64,000 nucleotides of DNA from Clostridium intestinale DSM 6191 (GCF_900130055.1 NZ_FQXU01000003.1:213627-277626); one strand, 5' to 3'; counted from the stretch's first letter, positions 1-9,848 are shown. A program made the numbers and translations. The notes: a model not told the origin generated them from the sequence alone.

Positions 1-156
1 GGAAATGATATTACAGCTAAAGAAACTGGATTTGGATCTGATGATAATAAAGTTATATTTATTTCAAAAACAGGAGAGAAAACTGTACTTGATAAGATGA
101 CTAAACTGGAAGTAGCAAAGAAACTATTTGATGAAATTATAAAAATTAAGGGTTAG
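1..156 (+). CDS. coaBC: CoaBC, C-terminal fragment (phosphopantothenoylcysteine synthetase/decarboxylase)
   Basis: The window opens inside a reading frame that encodes the last 51 residues of a protein and ends at TAG 154-156. The fragment begins GNDIT, continues with GFGSDDN and ends in a lysine-rich helix. This matches the C-terminus of the CoaB domain of CoaBC, where a GFGSD-type segment precedes the last strand and helix. The full enzyme makes 4'-phosphopantetheine from phosphopantothenate and cysteine in coenzyme A synthesis. Placement just before priA is common in Firmicutes. The call rests on a short tail plus synteny, and the N-terminal flavoprotein domain lies outside the window. Confidence 0.8.
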   Translation, partial: GNDITAKETGFGSDDNKVIFISKTGEKTVLDKMTKLEVAKKLFDEIIKIKG

Positions 157-168
157 TAAATATTTAAG

Positions 169-197
169 CTCTCTATGTAACCATAGGGAGTTTTTTT
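169..197 (+). terminator. Rho-independent terminator after coaBC
   Basis: A 9-bp stem (169-177 with 182-190, one G-U pair) with loop TAAC is followed by seven T residues at 191-197. It sits between the coaBC stop and priA, so priA is partly insulated from upstream transcription. Confidence 0.8.
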
Positions 198-207
198 ATA
201 AAGGGTG

Positions 208-2409
208 ATGAAGTTGTTTGCTCAAGTTGTTATAAATAATGATGCAGTTAGTGTAGATAAGTTATTTACATATAAAATTCCAGAAAAGTTTGTTAATGAT
301 ATAAAGCTAGGACATAGAGTTCTAGTTCCTTTTGGCATGGGAAATAGGTTTTATGAAGGTTTTGTTATAGGTATTCAGGAGAATAATGAAAGTGGATTTA
401 ATAATATTAAGTCTTTAATAAATATTTTAGATAAAGAACCTCTACTAAAAAACGAAAGTCTTCTACTATTTGAATTTCTGGTTAATAGATATCTATGTAA
501 AAAAATAGAAAGTATAAGGCTTCTTATCCCTACAGGAATAATGAGAGGGGTAAAAGAAAAAAAGAAAGAAGTTTTATGCTTTAATAAAGAACTTGACGGC
601 AAATTAGAATCTAAAGATGAATACATAAAAATAGTAGATTTTATAAAAATAAATAATGGGAAATATATGAAAAGTCAGTTAATAAATGACTTTAATTACT
701 CTTCGTATATGATTAATAAACTGATATCTGAAGAATATCTTATTAAATTAGATGAAAAAGTCAATAGATTAGATAATAGAGAATATGACTTTTATGATAC
801 TTTTGAGTTAAATGAAGAGCAGCAAAATGCATTTAATAATATAGTTTTTTCAAAAGAAAAGTTATTTTTACTAAAAGGGGTAACTGGAAGCGGAAAAACA
901 GAAGTATATATGAGATTAGCTAAAAAGATGCTTGAAGAAGAAAAAAGCACCTTGATATTGGTTCCAGAAATTTCACTAACTCCTCAAATGATAGAAAGAT
1001 TTAAAGGAAGATTTGGGAATTCGGTAGCAGTATTTCACTCCAAATTATCTCAAGGAGAAAGATTTGATGAGTGGCACAGGGTATCTGAAGGAAAAGTTAA
1101 ACTAGTTGTAGGAGCAAGAAGTGCAATATTTCTTCCTTTTAAAAATTTAGGACTTATTGTTGTTGATGAAGAACATGAGGGAACGTATAAATCCGAACAG
1201 AACCCTAAATATCATACAAGAGAAGTAGCAGAATATCTTAGTGAGATAAGTGAATGTAAGGTAGTTTTTGCATCTGCAACACCTTCTGTAGAAAGTTATT
1301 ATTATGGTTTAACTGACAAATATAAATTAATTGAACTTAAAAATAGAGTTGCAAGTAAAAAAATGCCTAAGATGAAGATTATAGATATGAGACAGGAACT
1401 TAAAAATAATAATAAGAGCATGTTTTCTAGGGAATTATATGAAAAAATATCTTTGAATCTTAAGGATAAAAATCAAAGTATTATTTTTTTAAATAGAAGA
1501 GGACATTCGACTTTCGTGTCTTGTAGGCAATGCGGGTATGTGTATAAATGTCATCATTGTGACATATCTATGACCTATCATAATAATGGATACCTAATAT
1601 GTCATTACTGTGGAACTGCTAAAAAAATAGATAATAATTGCCCTAAATGCGGTAGTAAGTATATTAAATATTTTGGCGCAGGCACTGAAAAAATTGAAGG
1701 TGAAATAAAGAGACTTTTCCCTAAAGCAAGAGTTTTGAGGATGGATGTTGACACTACTAGAAATAAAAATTCTTATGAAAAGATATATAATTCCTTTAAA
1801 AATGGAGAAGCAGACATTTTAATAGGAACTCAGATGATAACAAAAGGTTTAGATTTTCCTAATGTTACTTTAGTTGGTGTAATAGCCGCTGATATGTCCT
1901 TAAACCTTCCTGATTATAGATCGGCTGAGAGAACTTTTCAGCTTATAACTCAAGTAGGAGGAAGAGCGGGTAGAGGAGATAAAGAAGGAGAAGTTATAGT
2001 ACAGACTTATACTCCTGAACATTATTCAATTATTCACTCAATGAATAATGACTATGAAGCCTTGTTTAAGGAAGAAATAATAATGAGGAAAGATTTTAAT
2101 TACCCTCCTTTTGGAAAGATATTTCTTATCCATTGTTCATCAAAAAATGAGGAGCTATTAAAAAACTTTATGAAAGAACTTGGTAATCATCTTAATAAAA
2201 CTCTAGGAGAATATGACTTAGAAATGCTTGGACCTTGTTCTTCTATAATATCAAAAATTAAAGAGAACTATAGATGGCAGATAGTATTAAAAGGTGATTT
2301 ACCTGAGGAAACATGTAAATTTATCAAAGATAGGGTTTATGAAATCTACTCTAATGTATATAATGAAATAAGAGTATCTATTGATATAAACCCAAACAGT
2401 TTAATATAG
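208..2409 (+). CDS. priA: Primosomal protein N' (replication restart helicase PriA)
   Basis: PriA is a 3'-5' DNA helicase that rebuilds replication forks away from the origin. The N-terminal 3'-DNA-binding region is followed by a superfamily 2 helicase core with Walker A GVTGSGKT (residues about 224-231) and DEEH (about 320-323). The signature zinc region inserted in the helicase carries eight cysteines (about 439, 442, 448, 451, 465, 468, 478, 481) in four CxxC pairs. The 733-residue length is normal. The start is uncertain: GTG 205, ATG 208 and TTG 214 are in frame, and the AGGGTGAT ribosome site at 202-209 is best spaced for TTG 214. The stop is 9 bases before def, suggesting one operon. 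Confidence 0.95.
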   Translation: MKLFAQVVINNDAVSVDKLFTYKIPEKFVNDIKLGHRVLVPFGMGNRFYEGFVIGIQENNESGFNNIKSLINILDKEPLLKNESLLLFEFLVNRYLCKKIESIRLLIPTGIMRGVKEKKKEVLCFNKELDGKLESKDEYIKIVDFIKINNGKYMKSQLINDFNYSSYMINKLISEEYLIKLDEKVNRLDNREYDFYDTFELNEEQQNAFNNIVFSKEKLFLLKGVTGSGKTEVYMRLAKKMLEEEKSTLILVPEISLTPQMIERFKGRFGNSVAVFHSKLSQGERFDEWHRVSEGKVKLVVGARSAIFLPFKNLGLIVVDEEHEGTYKSEQNPKYHTREVAEYLSEISECKVVFASATPSVESYYYGLTDKYKLIELKNRVASKKMPKMKIIDMRQELKNNNKSMFSRELYEKISLNLKDKNQSIIFLNRRGHSTFVSCRQCGYVYKCHHCDISMTYHNNGYLICHYCGTAKKIDNNCPKCGSKYIKYFGAGTEKIEGEIKRLFPKARVLRMDVDTTRNKNSYEKIYNSFKNGEADILIGTQMITKGLDFPNVTLVGVIAADMSLNLPDYRSAERTFQLITQVGGRAGRGDKEGEVIVQTYTPEHYSIIHSMNNDYEALFKEEIIMRKDFNYPPFGKIFLIHCSSKNEELLKNFMKELGNHLNKTLGEYDLEMLGPCSSIISKIKENYRWQIVLKGDLPEETCKFIKDRVYEIYSNVYNEIRVSIDINPNSLI

Positions 2410-2418
2410 GAGGAAATT

Positions 2419-2862
2419 ATGGCTAAAAGAATCATAAGGATAGTCGGAGATGAACTATTAAGAAAAAAAAGTAGAAAAATTGATGAAGTTAATAATAGAA
2501 TAACTACATTAATTAAAGATATGTTTGAAACCATGTATGCTGCAAATGGAATTGGGCTAGCAGCACCACAAGTAGGTATACTAAAAAGGTTGTTTGTTAT
2601 AGATATAGGAGAAGGTCCATTAGTTTTTATAAATCCAGAAATATTAAGTACAGAAGGTGCTGTATGTGATATTGAAGGATGTTTATCTATTCCAAATGAG
2701 CAGGATGAAGTTGAAAGACCAGAAAAAATAAAAGTTAAAGCTATAAATGAAAAAGGTGAGGCATTCACTTTAGTAGCAGAAGGGCTGTTAGCACGTGCTA
2801 TATGCCATGAAAATGACCATTTAGATGGTATATTATTTACGGATAAAATTAAAAGTAAGTAG
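2419..2862 (+). CDS. def: Peptide deformylase
   Basis: This metalloenzyme removes the formyl group from the N-terminal methionine of new proteins. All three family motifs are visible: GIGLAAPQVG (residues 44-53), EGCLS with metal-ligand Cys88, and HENDH (130-134) with two histidine ligands and the catalytic glutamate. The 147-residue length fits the compact clostridial type. A GGAGG site at 2409-2413 precedes ATG 2419. It lies directly before fmt, so the formylase and deformylase of the same cycle are paired, as is typical in bacteria. Confidence 0.97.
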   Translation: MAKRIIRIVGDELLRKKSRKIDEVNNRITTLIKDMFETMYAANGIGLAAPQVGILKRLFVIDIGEGPLVFINPEILSTEGAVCDIEGCLSIPNEQDEVERPEKIKVKAINEKGEAFTLVAEGLLARAICHENDHLDGILFTDKIKSK

Positions 2863-2873
2863 GAGGGAAATAG

Positions 2874-3809
2874 ATGAAAATAGTTTTTATGGGAACACCA
2901 GACTTTGCGGTGCCTTCTCTAAAAGCTTTAATAGAAAATCATCAGGTTGAGGCAGTTTTCACTCAACCTGATAAACCAAAAGGAAGAGGAAAAAAACTTT
3001 CCTTTTCCCCAGTTAAAGAAGAGGCTTTAAAACATTCTATTAAAGTATATCAACCAGAGAAAATAAAAAATAATGAAGAACATATAAAAGCTCTTAAAGA
3101 TATTGCTCCAGACTACATAATTGTAGTCGCTTATGGTCAGATATTAACAAAGGAAATACTAGATATACCTAAATATGCCTGTATAAATCTTCATGCATCT
3201 ATATTACCTAAGTTTAGAGGTGCTGCTCCTATAAACTGGGCAGTTATAAATGGAGAAAAAACTTCAGGAAATACAACAATGCTTATGGATGTGGGATTAG
3301 ATACAGGAGATATGTTGTTAAAAGATGAGGTGGAAATAACACCTTATATGACATCTGGTGAACTTCATGATATTTTAATGGATAGAGGAGCAGGACTATT
3401 ATTAGATACAATTAAAGGTTATACTAATAATGAAATTATTCCTATGAAGCAAGATGGTAGCTTAAGTTCCTATGCATCTATGTTAAATAAGGAAATTGCT
3501 AAAATAGATTGGAATAAAACTGCTTTAGAAATTCATAACATGATTAGAGGACTAAATCCATGGCCTATAGCATATACAACTTATAAAGAACAAAATATGA
3601 AAATCTTTAAAAGTGAAGTATTAGATGAAGATAAAACTTCAGAAGATATAGGTAAGATAATAGATGTAACTAAAGATGGAATAAAGGTTTCTTGTGGAAA
3701 AGGAATACTTCTTATAAAAAGAGTTCAATTCCCAAATGGAAAACCACTAGACATAAGTCAATATTTAAATGGAAATGAGATTGAGAAAAATATTATAATA
3801 GGAAAATAA
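2874..3809 (+). CDS. fmt: Methionyl-tRNA formyltransferase
   Basis: Fmt transfers a formyl group from 10-formyltetrahydrofolate to Met-tRNAfMet for translation initiation. The N-terminal Rossmann-like domain begins [13 protein letters not shown]. The catalytic set is present: Asn105 and His107 in INLHAS, and Asp143 in GLDTGD. The C-terminal half is the tRNA-binding OB-type domain. At 311 residues it is full length. GGAGGG at 2862-2867 is the ribosome site, and the gene follows def by 11 bases. Confidence 0.97.
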   Translation: MKIVFMGTPDFAVPSLKALIENHQVEAVFTQPDKPKGRGKKLSFSPVKEEALKHSIKVYQPEKIKNNEEHIKALKDIAPDYIIVVAYGQILTKEILDIPKYACINLHASILPKFRGAAPINWAVINGEKTSGNTTMLMDVGLDTGDMLLKDEVEITPYMTSGELHDILMDRGAGLLLDTIKGYTNNEIIPMKQDGSLSSYASMLNKEIAKIDWNKTALEIHNMIRGLNPWPIAYTTYKEQNMKIFKSEVLDEDKTSEDIGKIIDVTKDGIKVSCGKGILLIKRVQFPNGKPLDISQYLNGNEIEKNIIIGK

Positions 3810-3821
3810 GAGGTGATATTT

Positions 3822-4505
3822 ATGTATTGGTTTGATCCAACAATGATTATTTTGTTACCAGCAATAATACTTTCTCTTTGGGCACAAGGAATGGTAACAT
3901 CAACATTTCAAAAGTATAAAAGAGTAAGGAGCTTTAACGGGCTAACTGGTGCTGACGTTGCTAGAAGTTTATTAGATGCTGCTGGGCTTTTTGATGTAAG
4001 AATAGAGCAGGTTCCAGGCTCTTTATCTGATCACTATGACCCTAGAGCTAGAGTTTTAAGATTATCAGGAGATGTTTATGGAAACACATCTGTAGCATCT
4101 ATAGGTGTTGCAGCTCATGAAGTAGGGCATGCTATTCAACATAACGAAAAATACGCTCCACTATTATTTAGAAATGCTATTGTTCCAGTTGCTAACTTTG
4201 GTAACTACTTTTCTTGGATATTAATACTTATAGGGATTTTCTTCTCTATGACTAATTTAATATACTTAGGAATAATATTTTTCCTTGGAGTAGTAATATT
4301 TCAATTAGTAACTCTACCAGTAGAGTTTGATGCTTCTAAAAGAGCTATAACTTTATTAGATACAAGAGGTATATTAATAGGTGATGAAGTTAATGGGGCA
4401 AGAAAAGTTTTAAAGGCAGCAGCTATGACTTATGTTGCAGCAGCAGCTACAGCTATTATGCAACTAGTAAGACTTTTATATATAGCAAATAGATCGGATG
4501 ATTGA
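3822..4505 (+). CDS. YugP-like zinc membrane metallopeptidase
   Basis: The protein has 227 residues with HEVGH (99-103), the zinc-binding HExxH of a metallopeptidase. It has an N-terminal membrane segment (about 8-24), two adjacent hydrophobic segments (about 120-165) and a further hydrophobic stretch near the C-terminus. This is the layout of the putative neutral zinc metallopeptidase family typified by B. subtilis YugP, whose substrate I do not know. ATG 3822 is preferred over an upstream in-frame GTG at 3813 because that GTG lies inside the ribosome site GAGGTGAT. It ends 7 bases before rsmB, inside a translation-related operon, which gives no clear clue to function. Confidence 0.85.
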   Translation: MYWFDPTMIILLPAIILSLWAQGMVTSTFQKYKRVRSFNGLTGADVARSLLDAAGLFDVRIEQVPGSLSDHYDPRARVLRLSGDVYGNTSVASIGVAAHEVGHAIQHNEKYAPLLFRNAIVPVANFGNYFSWILILIGIFFSMTNLIYLGIIFFLGVVIFQLVTLPVEFDASKRAITLLDTRGILIGDEVNGARKVLKAAAMTYVAAAATAIMQLVRLLYIANRSDD

Positions 4506-4512
4506 GGTAAAA

Positions 4513-5829
4513 ATGAATAGTAGAAAAATCGCACTAAAGGTATTAGATGAAGTGCTAAATAAAGGAGCATATTCAAACTTAGCTTTGAATAACGCTTTCA
4601 AGGATGCTTCACTAGAACAAAAAGATAGAGGCTTTATTACAGAAATTGTTTATGGAACAATTAAGTATAAAGAATCAATAGACAGCATAATATCCTTGTA
4701 TGTAAAAGATGTTAATAAGATAGATAGAAGAGTTATAAATATTTTAAGATCTTCTATCTATCAGCTAAAATACTTAGATAAAGTTCCAGAATATGCGGCG
4801 GTTAATGAAGCAGTAGGAATTGCAAAGAAATTTTCTCTTTCTACCTCTAAGTTTGTAAACGGAGTGCTTAGGAATTTTATAAGAAACCTAGATAAAGAGC
4901 CAGAGTTTAAGAAATTGAACTCAAAACTTGCCTTTAAATACTCATTTCCTTTATGGATGGTAGATTTCTTTATAAGTCAATATGGAAATGAAAAAGCAGA
5001 AGAAATCCTAATAGGGCTTAATATGACACCTAAGTTAACCGTTAGAGTTAATAATTTAAAAGGGGATTATCAAGAAGTTTTTGATAGTCTAAAAGAAAAG
5101 GGCTACAAAGTAAGTGAAGGATATGCATCGCCAGAAGCTATATCAATAGATCGAGGTAGTTCTATAGAAAATAATGAATTTTTTAAAGAAGGAAAGTTAA
5201 TAGTTCAAGATGAAAGTGCAATGCTTGTATCTCCACTTCTAGATTTAGAAGAAAATATGACAGTTATGGATTTATGCGCTGCACCAGGGGGGAAGTCTAC
5301 CCATATCGCAGAACTATTAAATAATAAAGGAAAGGTTTTATCCTTTGATATTCATAAAAATAAGCTTTCCTTAATTAGAGAAAATGCTAAGAGATTAGGA
5401 ATAAGTATAATTGATGCTAGACAGCAGGATGCTACTAAGTTAAATGAGGACTTAGTTAATACAGCAGATAGAATACTATTAGATGTTCCTTGCTCAGGGC
5501 TTGGAATTATTAGAAAAAAACCAGAAATTAAATATCAAAAAACAATAAAAGACTTAAAAGATATAAGAGATATCCAGATAGATATAATGGAAAATGCTTG
5601 GAGTTACTTAAAGTCTGGTGGAGTAATGGTTTATTCCACATGTACATTAAATAAAGAAGAAAATGAATATAATGTTAAAGAATTCTTAAGAAAACATGAA
5701 AACTGTGAAGTTGAAAAGATATTTATTGGGAATTTACCTAATTTTATTTATAATGAAGATGGAACTTTAACAATATTACCTAATGAATTCATGGATGGAT
5801 TCTATATGGCTAAGCTTAAGAAAAGGTAG
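4513..5829 (+). CDS. rsmB: 16S rRNA (cytosine-967-C5)-methyltransferase RsmB
   Basis: This S-adenosylmethionine-dependent enzyme methylates C967 of 16S rRNA. The N-terminal about 130 residues are a NusB-like RNA-binding domain. The catalytic domain has AAPGGKST (about 256-263) for cofactor binding and the two cysteines of RNA m5C methyltransferases, Cys327 in DVPCSG and Cys377 in STCT. ATG 4513 is chosen because GAGG lies 5-9 bases upstream. ATG 4498, five codons earlier, overlaps the previous gene and has no ribosome site. The product has 438 residues. Confidence 0.95.
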   Translation: MNSRKIALKVLDEVLNKGAYSNLALNNAFKDASLEQKDRGFITEIVYGTIKYKESIDSIISLYVKDVNKIDRRVINILRSSIYQLKYLDKVPEYAAVNEAVGIAKKFSLSTSKFVNGVLRNFIRNLDKEPEFKKLNSKLAFKYSFPLWMVDFFISQYGNEKAEEILIGLNMTPKLTVRVNNLKGDYQEVFDSLKEKGYKVSEGYASPEAISIDRGSSIENNEFFKEGKLIVQDESAMLVSPLLDLEENMTVMDLCAAPGGKSTHIAELLNNKGKVLSFDIHKNKLSLIRENAKRLGISIIDARQQDATKLNEDLVNTADRILLDVPCSGLGIIRKKPEIKYQKTIKDLKDIRDIQIDIMENAWSYLKSGGVMVYSTCTLNKEENEYNVKEFLRKHENCEVEKIFIGNLPNFIYNEDGTLTILPNEFMDGFYMAKLKKR

Positions 5830-5837
5830 GTGTAAAA

Positions 5838-6869
5838 ATGAAATACCTATTAGATTTTAATCTAGAAGAGTTTAAAGAGGAATTAGTTAAAATAGGAGAA
5901 AATTCTTTTAGAGCAAAACAAATATTTCAATGGATATATAAAGAGGTTTATGATTTTGAAAATATGAAAAACATCCCAAGTCCATTGAAAAGTAAGTTAA
6001 AAGAGAGTTTTGATTTATCTCTACCTAAAGTAGTTGAAGAATATACATCTTCAAGCGATGGTACAAAAAAGCTTTTAGTTTCACTAAAAGATAACAATCT
6101 TATTGAATGTGTTATTATGAAATATAACCATGGAAACACCATATGTATTTCAACACAAGTAGGTTGTAGAATGGGATGTAAATTTTGTGCATCAACAATA
6201 GATGGAAGAATAAGAAACCTTACACCAGGAGAAATGCTTGGACAGGTTTTACTAGCTCAAAATCTAATGAAAGAAAGAATTTCTAACATAGTACTAATGG
6301 GAAGTGGCGAACCTTTAGACAATTATGATAATGTTATGAAGTTTCTAGAAATAGTTAATGCTGAATATGGGCTAAATATTGGGCAAAGACATATAACTCT
6401 TTCCACTTGTGGGATAGTACCTAAAATATATGAACTTGCAGATAAAGGATTAAATGTTACTTTGGCGATTTCTTTACATGCATTTTCAGATGAAAAAAGA
6501 AAAGAGATAATGCCTATAGCAAATAAGTATTCCATAAGTGAGATTATGGAAGCTTGTGAATATTACATAAAAAAGACTAACAGAAGAATAACCTTTGAGT
6601 ATTCTTTAGTTAAAGGAATCAATGACTCCAAAGAAGATGCAAAAGCTTTAGGAAACTTGTTAAAGGGAAAACTTTGTCATGTTAATCTTATTCCTGTAAA
6701 TGAGATTAAAGAAAAAGAGTACAGAAAATCAACAAAAGAAGACATAGACATATTTGAGAAAACTTTAAGGAAATATGGTGTAGAGGCTACTGTAAGGAGA
6801 GAGATGGGAGCTGATATAAATGCTGCATGCGGTCAATTACGAAGAAGTTATCTGGAGATTAGTAATTAA
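5838..6869 (+). CDS. rlmN: Dual-specificity RNA methyltransferase RlmN
   Basis: RlmN is a radical SAM enzyme that makes 2-methyladenosine at A2503 of 23S rRNA and at A37 of some tRNAs. The iron-sulfur motif CxxxCxxC is at Cys110, Cys114 and Cys117. A C-terminal cysteine, Cys331 in NAACGQL, matches the residue that takes part in the methyl-transfer intermediate. It has 343 residues, normal for the family. Antibiotic-resistance Cfr is a relative, but the motifs and operon position next to rsmB and stp-prkC favour RlmN. Confidence 0.95.
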   Translation: MKYLLDFNLEEFKEELVKIGENSFRAKQIFQWIYKEVYDFENMKNIPSPLKSKLKESFDLSLPKVVEEYTSSSDGTKKLLVSLKDNNLIECVIMKYNHGNTICISTQVGCRMGCKFCASTIDGRIRNLTPGEMLGQVLLAQNLMKERISNIVLMGSGEPLDNYDNVMKFLEIVNAEYGLNIGQRHITLSTCGIVPKIYELADKGLNVTLAISLHAFSDEKRKEIMPIANKYSISEIMEACEYYIKKTNRRITFEYSLVKGINDSKEDAKALGNLLKGKLCHVNLIPVNEIKEKEYRKSTKEDIDIFEKTLRKYGVEATVRREMGADINAACGQLRRSYLEISN

Positions 6870-6886
6870 AATGAGGGGGAATTCTC

Positions 6887-7603
6887 ATGATTGGATTAAT
6901 TAGCGATGTCGGGAAAAGGCGACCAGTCAATGAAGACTATGCTGACTACCATGAAACAGACGAGTATAAACTTTTTATAGTAGCAGACGGCATGGGTGGA
7001 CATAATGCTGGCGAAATAGCAAGTAAGCTAGCTACTGAAATCATTTTGGAGTATATTAAGGATAATTGGGATACCTTTAAAGAAGATTGTATATTAGAAA
7101 ATGCAATTAAAGCATCAAACAAAAAAGTCTTTAGCGTTTCAAATAAAGATGAAGAGTTTAAAGGTATGGGAACAACTATAGCAGCATGTTTAATAACAGA
7201 ATCAAATTTATACGTAGCTAATGTTGGTGATAGTGCTTGCTTTATGCTAGAAGATCATAAGCTTATTAAGGTTACAAAGGATCACTCGCTAGTACAAGAA
7301 CTCCTTGATAGTGGAAGTATAACAGAAGAAGAGGCATCAACTCACCCAAGGAAGAATATAATAACAAGGGCAGTTGGAGCATATGAAGAGGTTATGGTAG
7401 ATATCTTTAAATTACCTAAGGTAATGAAGAACAAGTATTTACTGTGCTCAGATGGATTATTAAATGAAGTAACTAATGATGAGATAGAAGATATTCTAAA
7501 TAGCTATGATAATGAAGAGTCGGCTAAACAGCTAGTTACACTAGCAAATGAAAGAGAAGGCAGAGATAATATTACAGTTTTAGTGTTTGGAGGAGAGTTA
7601 TAA
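6887..7603 (+). CDS. stp: PP2C-family Ser/Thr phosphatase (Stp/PrpC)
   Basis: This metal-dependent protein phosphatase reverses phosphorylation by the adjacent kinase PrkC. It has 238 residues with the PP2C motifs NEDYAD near residue 15, VADGMGGHNAGE (32-43), GDSA, CSDGLL and GRDNIT, which supply the acidic metal ligands. There is no membrane segment, so it is cytosolic. Its 3' end carries the ribosome site for prkC (7589-7595) and its stop is at 7601-7603, giving tightly coupled expression of phosphatase and kinase. Confidence 0.95.
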   Translation: MIGLISDVGKRRPVNEDYADYHETDEYKLFIVADGMGGHNAGEIASKLATEIILEYIKDNWDTFKEDCILENAIKASNKKVFSVSNKDEEFKGMGTTIAACLITESNLYVANVGDSACFMLEDHKLIKVTKDHSLVQELLDSGSITEEEASTHPRKNIITRAVGAYEEVMVDIFKLPKVMKNKYLLCSDGLLNEVTNDEIEDILNSYDNEESAKQLVTLANEREGRDNITVLVFGGEL

Positions 7604-7604
7604 T

Positions 7605-9515
7605 ATGGAGAATATTATATTAGGAGACAGATATGAACTGCAAGAGAAAATAGGAGAGGGTGGAATGTCTTTAGTTTATAAAGCTAGAGATAAAAAACTA
7701 AATCGTTTTATTGCAGTAAAGATATTAAAGCATGAATTTATAGATAATGAGGATATAGTAGATAAGTTTAAAAAGGAAGCAACAGCAATTGCTAACTTAA
7801 ATGACCCTTATATAGTTAATGTTTTAGATGTAGGTTCTCAAGATGATTATAATTATATAGTAATGGAATATGTTAAGGGGAAAACCTTAAAAGAACTAAT
7901 AAGAGAAAAAGGTAGGATTCCATATGATTTAGCTTTGAATTTTTCTACCCAAATAGCTAAAGCTTTAGATTGTGCACATAAAAATAACATCATTCATAGA
8001 GATATTAAACCTCAAAATATATTAGTTACTGAAGAAGGAAGTTTAAAAGTTACTGATTTTGGAATAGCAAAATCAACTAACTCTTCAACTATTACTAATA
8101 CATCAAATGTAATTGGGTCAGCTCATTACTTTTCTCCAGAACAAGCTAAGGGGAACTATATAGACAGCAGAACCGATTTATATTCTTTAGGTGTGGTTAT
8201 ATATGAAATGGTAACTGGAAGAGTTCCATTTGATGCTGATTCACCTGTTTCTGTGGCCTTAAAGCATATACAAGAAGAGGTTGTACCTCCTAAGAATATA
8301 AACTCAGCAGTACCTGAGTCTTTAAATAAGCTTATATTAAAGGCAATGGAAAAAGAACAGATAAAAAGATACCAATCTGCAAAAGAAATGATAGTAGATT
8401 TAGACAAAATAAAAAATGATCCTAATGCTATAATAGGTACAGTACCTGTTACAGAGGATGATTTTACAAGAGTCATGCCATCAGTTAACCCAGCAAATGT
8501 TGCAGCTGTAAAAAACTCAACTTCTAAAAGTAATGATGATTGGGAAGAAGATGAAGATGACTGGGACGAGGAAGAGGATGACTCCAAGAAAAAGAAAAAT
8601 AAAACTAAGTTAGGAATTATATTAGCCCTTGTAGCTGTGCTTATTTTAGCAGGAGCAGCTATTACAACATATTTTCTTACAACAAATAATAAAAAGGCTG
8701 AGGATCTTAAAATGCCTAAGGTAATAGGGCTAAAACAAGATGATGCTGAAAAAACTCTTAAAGATATGGGACTTGAAATGCTAGTAGCTGGAGAAGAAAA
8801 AAGTACTGAACCAGCAGGAACAGTAGTTAAAGCTAACAAAAATGAAGGTGATACTGTTAAAAAAGGTGAAACTATAAGAGTTTATGTAAGTGGTAAAGAA
8901 ACAAAGAAAAAACTTCAAGATGTAACTGGATTAGACGAAAATCAAGCAATTGCCTTTTTAGGTAATGCTGGTTTAGAAGTTACAGTTAATAGAGAATACT
9001 CTGATACTGTAGAAAAAGGTAAAGTAATAAAACAAGATCCAAAGGGAGATACGGAGATAACAGAAGATACTAAAGTTACTTTGACTGTAAGTCAAGGAAA
9101 GAAACCTGTTACTGTTCCAAAGCTATTAGGCTTATCGAAACAGGATGCAATAAGTGCACTTAGTGCTGTAGGGTTAAATGGAGATTCTAAGGAAGCTGAA
9201 ACTACAGATAAGAATAAGGATGGAAAAGTTATAGATTCTAGTGTGAAAGAAGGGAATACTGCGGATGCAGGTTCTACTATAACTCTTACTATAGGAAGAT
9301 ATAAAGATGATAATCCTGACATTGAACTAGGTTTTCTTGTTGGAAAAACTGTTCAAGAAGCAGCTGATTATATGGAATCCAAAGGTATAAACCCAACTAC
9401 TGATAATAAAAATGGTGATATTGTTGAACGTTTAAGTAAAACTAAAGCTAAAAAAGGTGAGACAATAACAATATATACTAAAAAGTCTGAAACAAAACCA
9501 CCAGCAACATCATAA
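7605..9515 (+). CDS. prkC: PASTA-domain Ser/Thr protein kinase PrkC
   Basis: PrkC is a membrane kinase that senses muropeptides or lipid II and controls germination, cell-wall and stress responses. The Hanks-type kinase has Lys39, HRD 131-133 and DFG 151-153. A very acidic juxtamembrane stretch (about 308-330) is followed by a basic cluster and one transmembrane helix (about 336-360). Outside the membrane are four PASTA repeats (about 368-432, 436-500, 503-566, 570-632), the last the most divergent. ATG 7605 is used: GGAGGAG is 9 bases upstream, while TTG 7587 overlaps that site. It has 636 residues. Confidence 0.96.
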   Translation: MENIILGDRYELQEKIGEGGMSLVYKARDKKLNRFIAVKILKHEFIDNEDIVDKFKKEATAIANLNDPYIVNVLDVGSQDDYNYIVMEYVKGKTLKELIREKGRIPYDLALNFSTQIAKALDCAHKNNIIHRDIKPQNILVTEEGSLKVTDFGIAKSTNSSTITNTSNVIGSAHYFSPEQAKGNYIDSRTDLYSLGVVIYEMVTGRVPFDADSPVSVALKHIQEEVVPPKNINSAVPESLNKLILKAMEKEQIKRYQSAKEMIVDLDKIKNDPNAIIGTVPVTEDDFTRVMPSVNPANVAAVKNSTSKSNDDWEEDEDDWDEEEDDSKKKKNKTKLGIILALVAVLILAGAAITTYFLTTNNKKAEDLKMPKVIGLKQDDAEKTLKDMGLEMLVAGEEKSTEPAGTVVKANKNEGDTVKKGETIRVYVSGKETKKKLQDVTGLDENQAIAFLGNAGLEVTVNREYSDTVEKGKVIKQDPKGDTEITEDTKVTLTVSQGKKPVTVPKLLGLSKQDAISALSAVGLNGDSKEAETTDKNKDGKVIDSSVKEGNTADAGSTITLTIGRYKDDNPDIELGFLVGKTVQEAADYMESKGINPTTDNKNGDIVERLSKTKAKKGETITIYTKKSETKPPATS

Positions 9516-9531
9516 GATTAAATAAATTTTA

Positions 9532-9582
9532 AAAAAGGTATTGCAAAATAATTTGAGTAATTATTTTCAGCAATACCTTTTT
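9532..9582 (+). terminator. Long hairpin terminator after prkC
   Basis: A 13-bp stem (9532-9544 with 9570-9582) continues after a two-base bulge as an 8-bp stem (9545-9552 with 9560-9567) with loop TTGAGTA. The outer arms are A-tract and T-tract, so it can terminate in both directions. It closes the priA-prkC transcription unit. Confidence 0.85.
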
Positions 9583-9663
9583 ATATTTTAAAATCTGAAA
9601 CTTTAAACTATATGAAAGATATCAATGTAGTTAAAGAAATAAATCATAGATAAAAACAAATCC

Positions 9664-9709
9664 CTATAAAAATACAGCGGCTCAGCAGGAGCCGTCTGTA
9701 TTTTTATAG
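9664..9709. repeat. 46-nt near-perfect palindrome
   Basis: The left arm 9664-9683 (14 A/T-rich bases then CGGCTC) pairs with 9689-9709, interrupted only by one unpaired A on the right arm. The loop is AGCAG. The GC-rich tip on a long A/T stem lacks the T-run expected of a simple terminator on the + strand. It resembles REP or PATE-type dispersed palindromes, but only a genome search could show whether it recurs. Confidence 0.7.
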
Positions 9710-9740
9710 AAGAATTCAAGAAAAGAAGAATTCAAGAAAA
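9709..9740. repeat. Exact 16-bp tandem duplication
   Basis: Bases 9709-9724 are repeated without change at 9725-9740. Each unit contains GAATTC followed by AAG. It abuts the 3' end of the 46-nt palindrome. It could be slippage or a duplication made at an insertion. Confidence 0.85.
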
Positions 9741-9848
9741 AAAGAAAAAAGGAATCTAATGGAGCTTGGGAAGAAGCTCCTACGAGGCAGTAGTGCTAGA
9801 ATCTAAGAAAAAACTTCTATAAAATTTCTAAATAAATGAGTAATTTAT

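Larger units (their letters stand above)
9583..9848. other. Unexplained structured gap between prkC and rsgA
   Basis: This is the core of the only gap longer than 300 bases (9516-9908). After the prkC terminator it holds a 46-nt palindrome (9664-9709), two exact 16-bp direct copies (9709-9740), and a small 7-bp hairpin (9761-9767 with 9774-9780). That hairpin lies in a 15-codon reading frame, ATG 9759 to TAA 9804-9806, preceded by AAGGA at 9749-9753. The peptide starts MELGKKLL and is basic. I recognise no RNA family or protein here. It could be a non-coding RNA, the remnant of a small mobile element, or a dispersed palindromic repeat. Confidence 0.6.

Noticed and set aside
2798-2860. Defective active site in peptide deformylase
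   Set aside because: HENDH differs from the common HEIDH or HEMDH only at a variable position; both histidines and the glutamate are present.
8156-8839. 227-codon open frame on the minus strand opposite prkC
   Set aside because: It mirrors the low-complexity acidic juxtamembrane region and PASTA domain of a clear kinase gene; it is serine-rich, without a ribosome site or recognisable motif.
9741-9810. T-box or known metabolite riboswitch before rsgA
   Set aside because: There is no T-box sequence, specifier loop or antiterminator, and no riboswitch core I recognise; the segment is kept only as unexplained structure.
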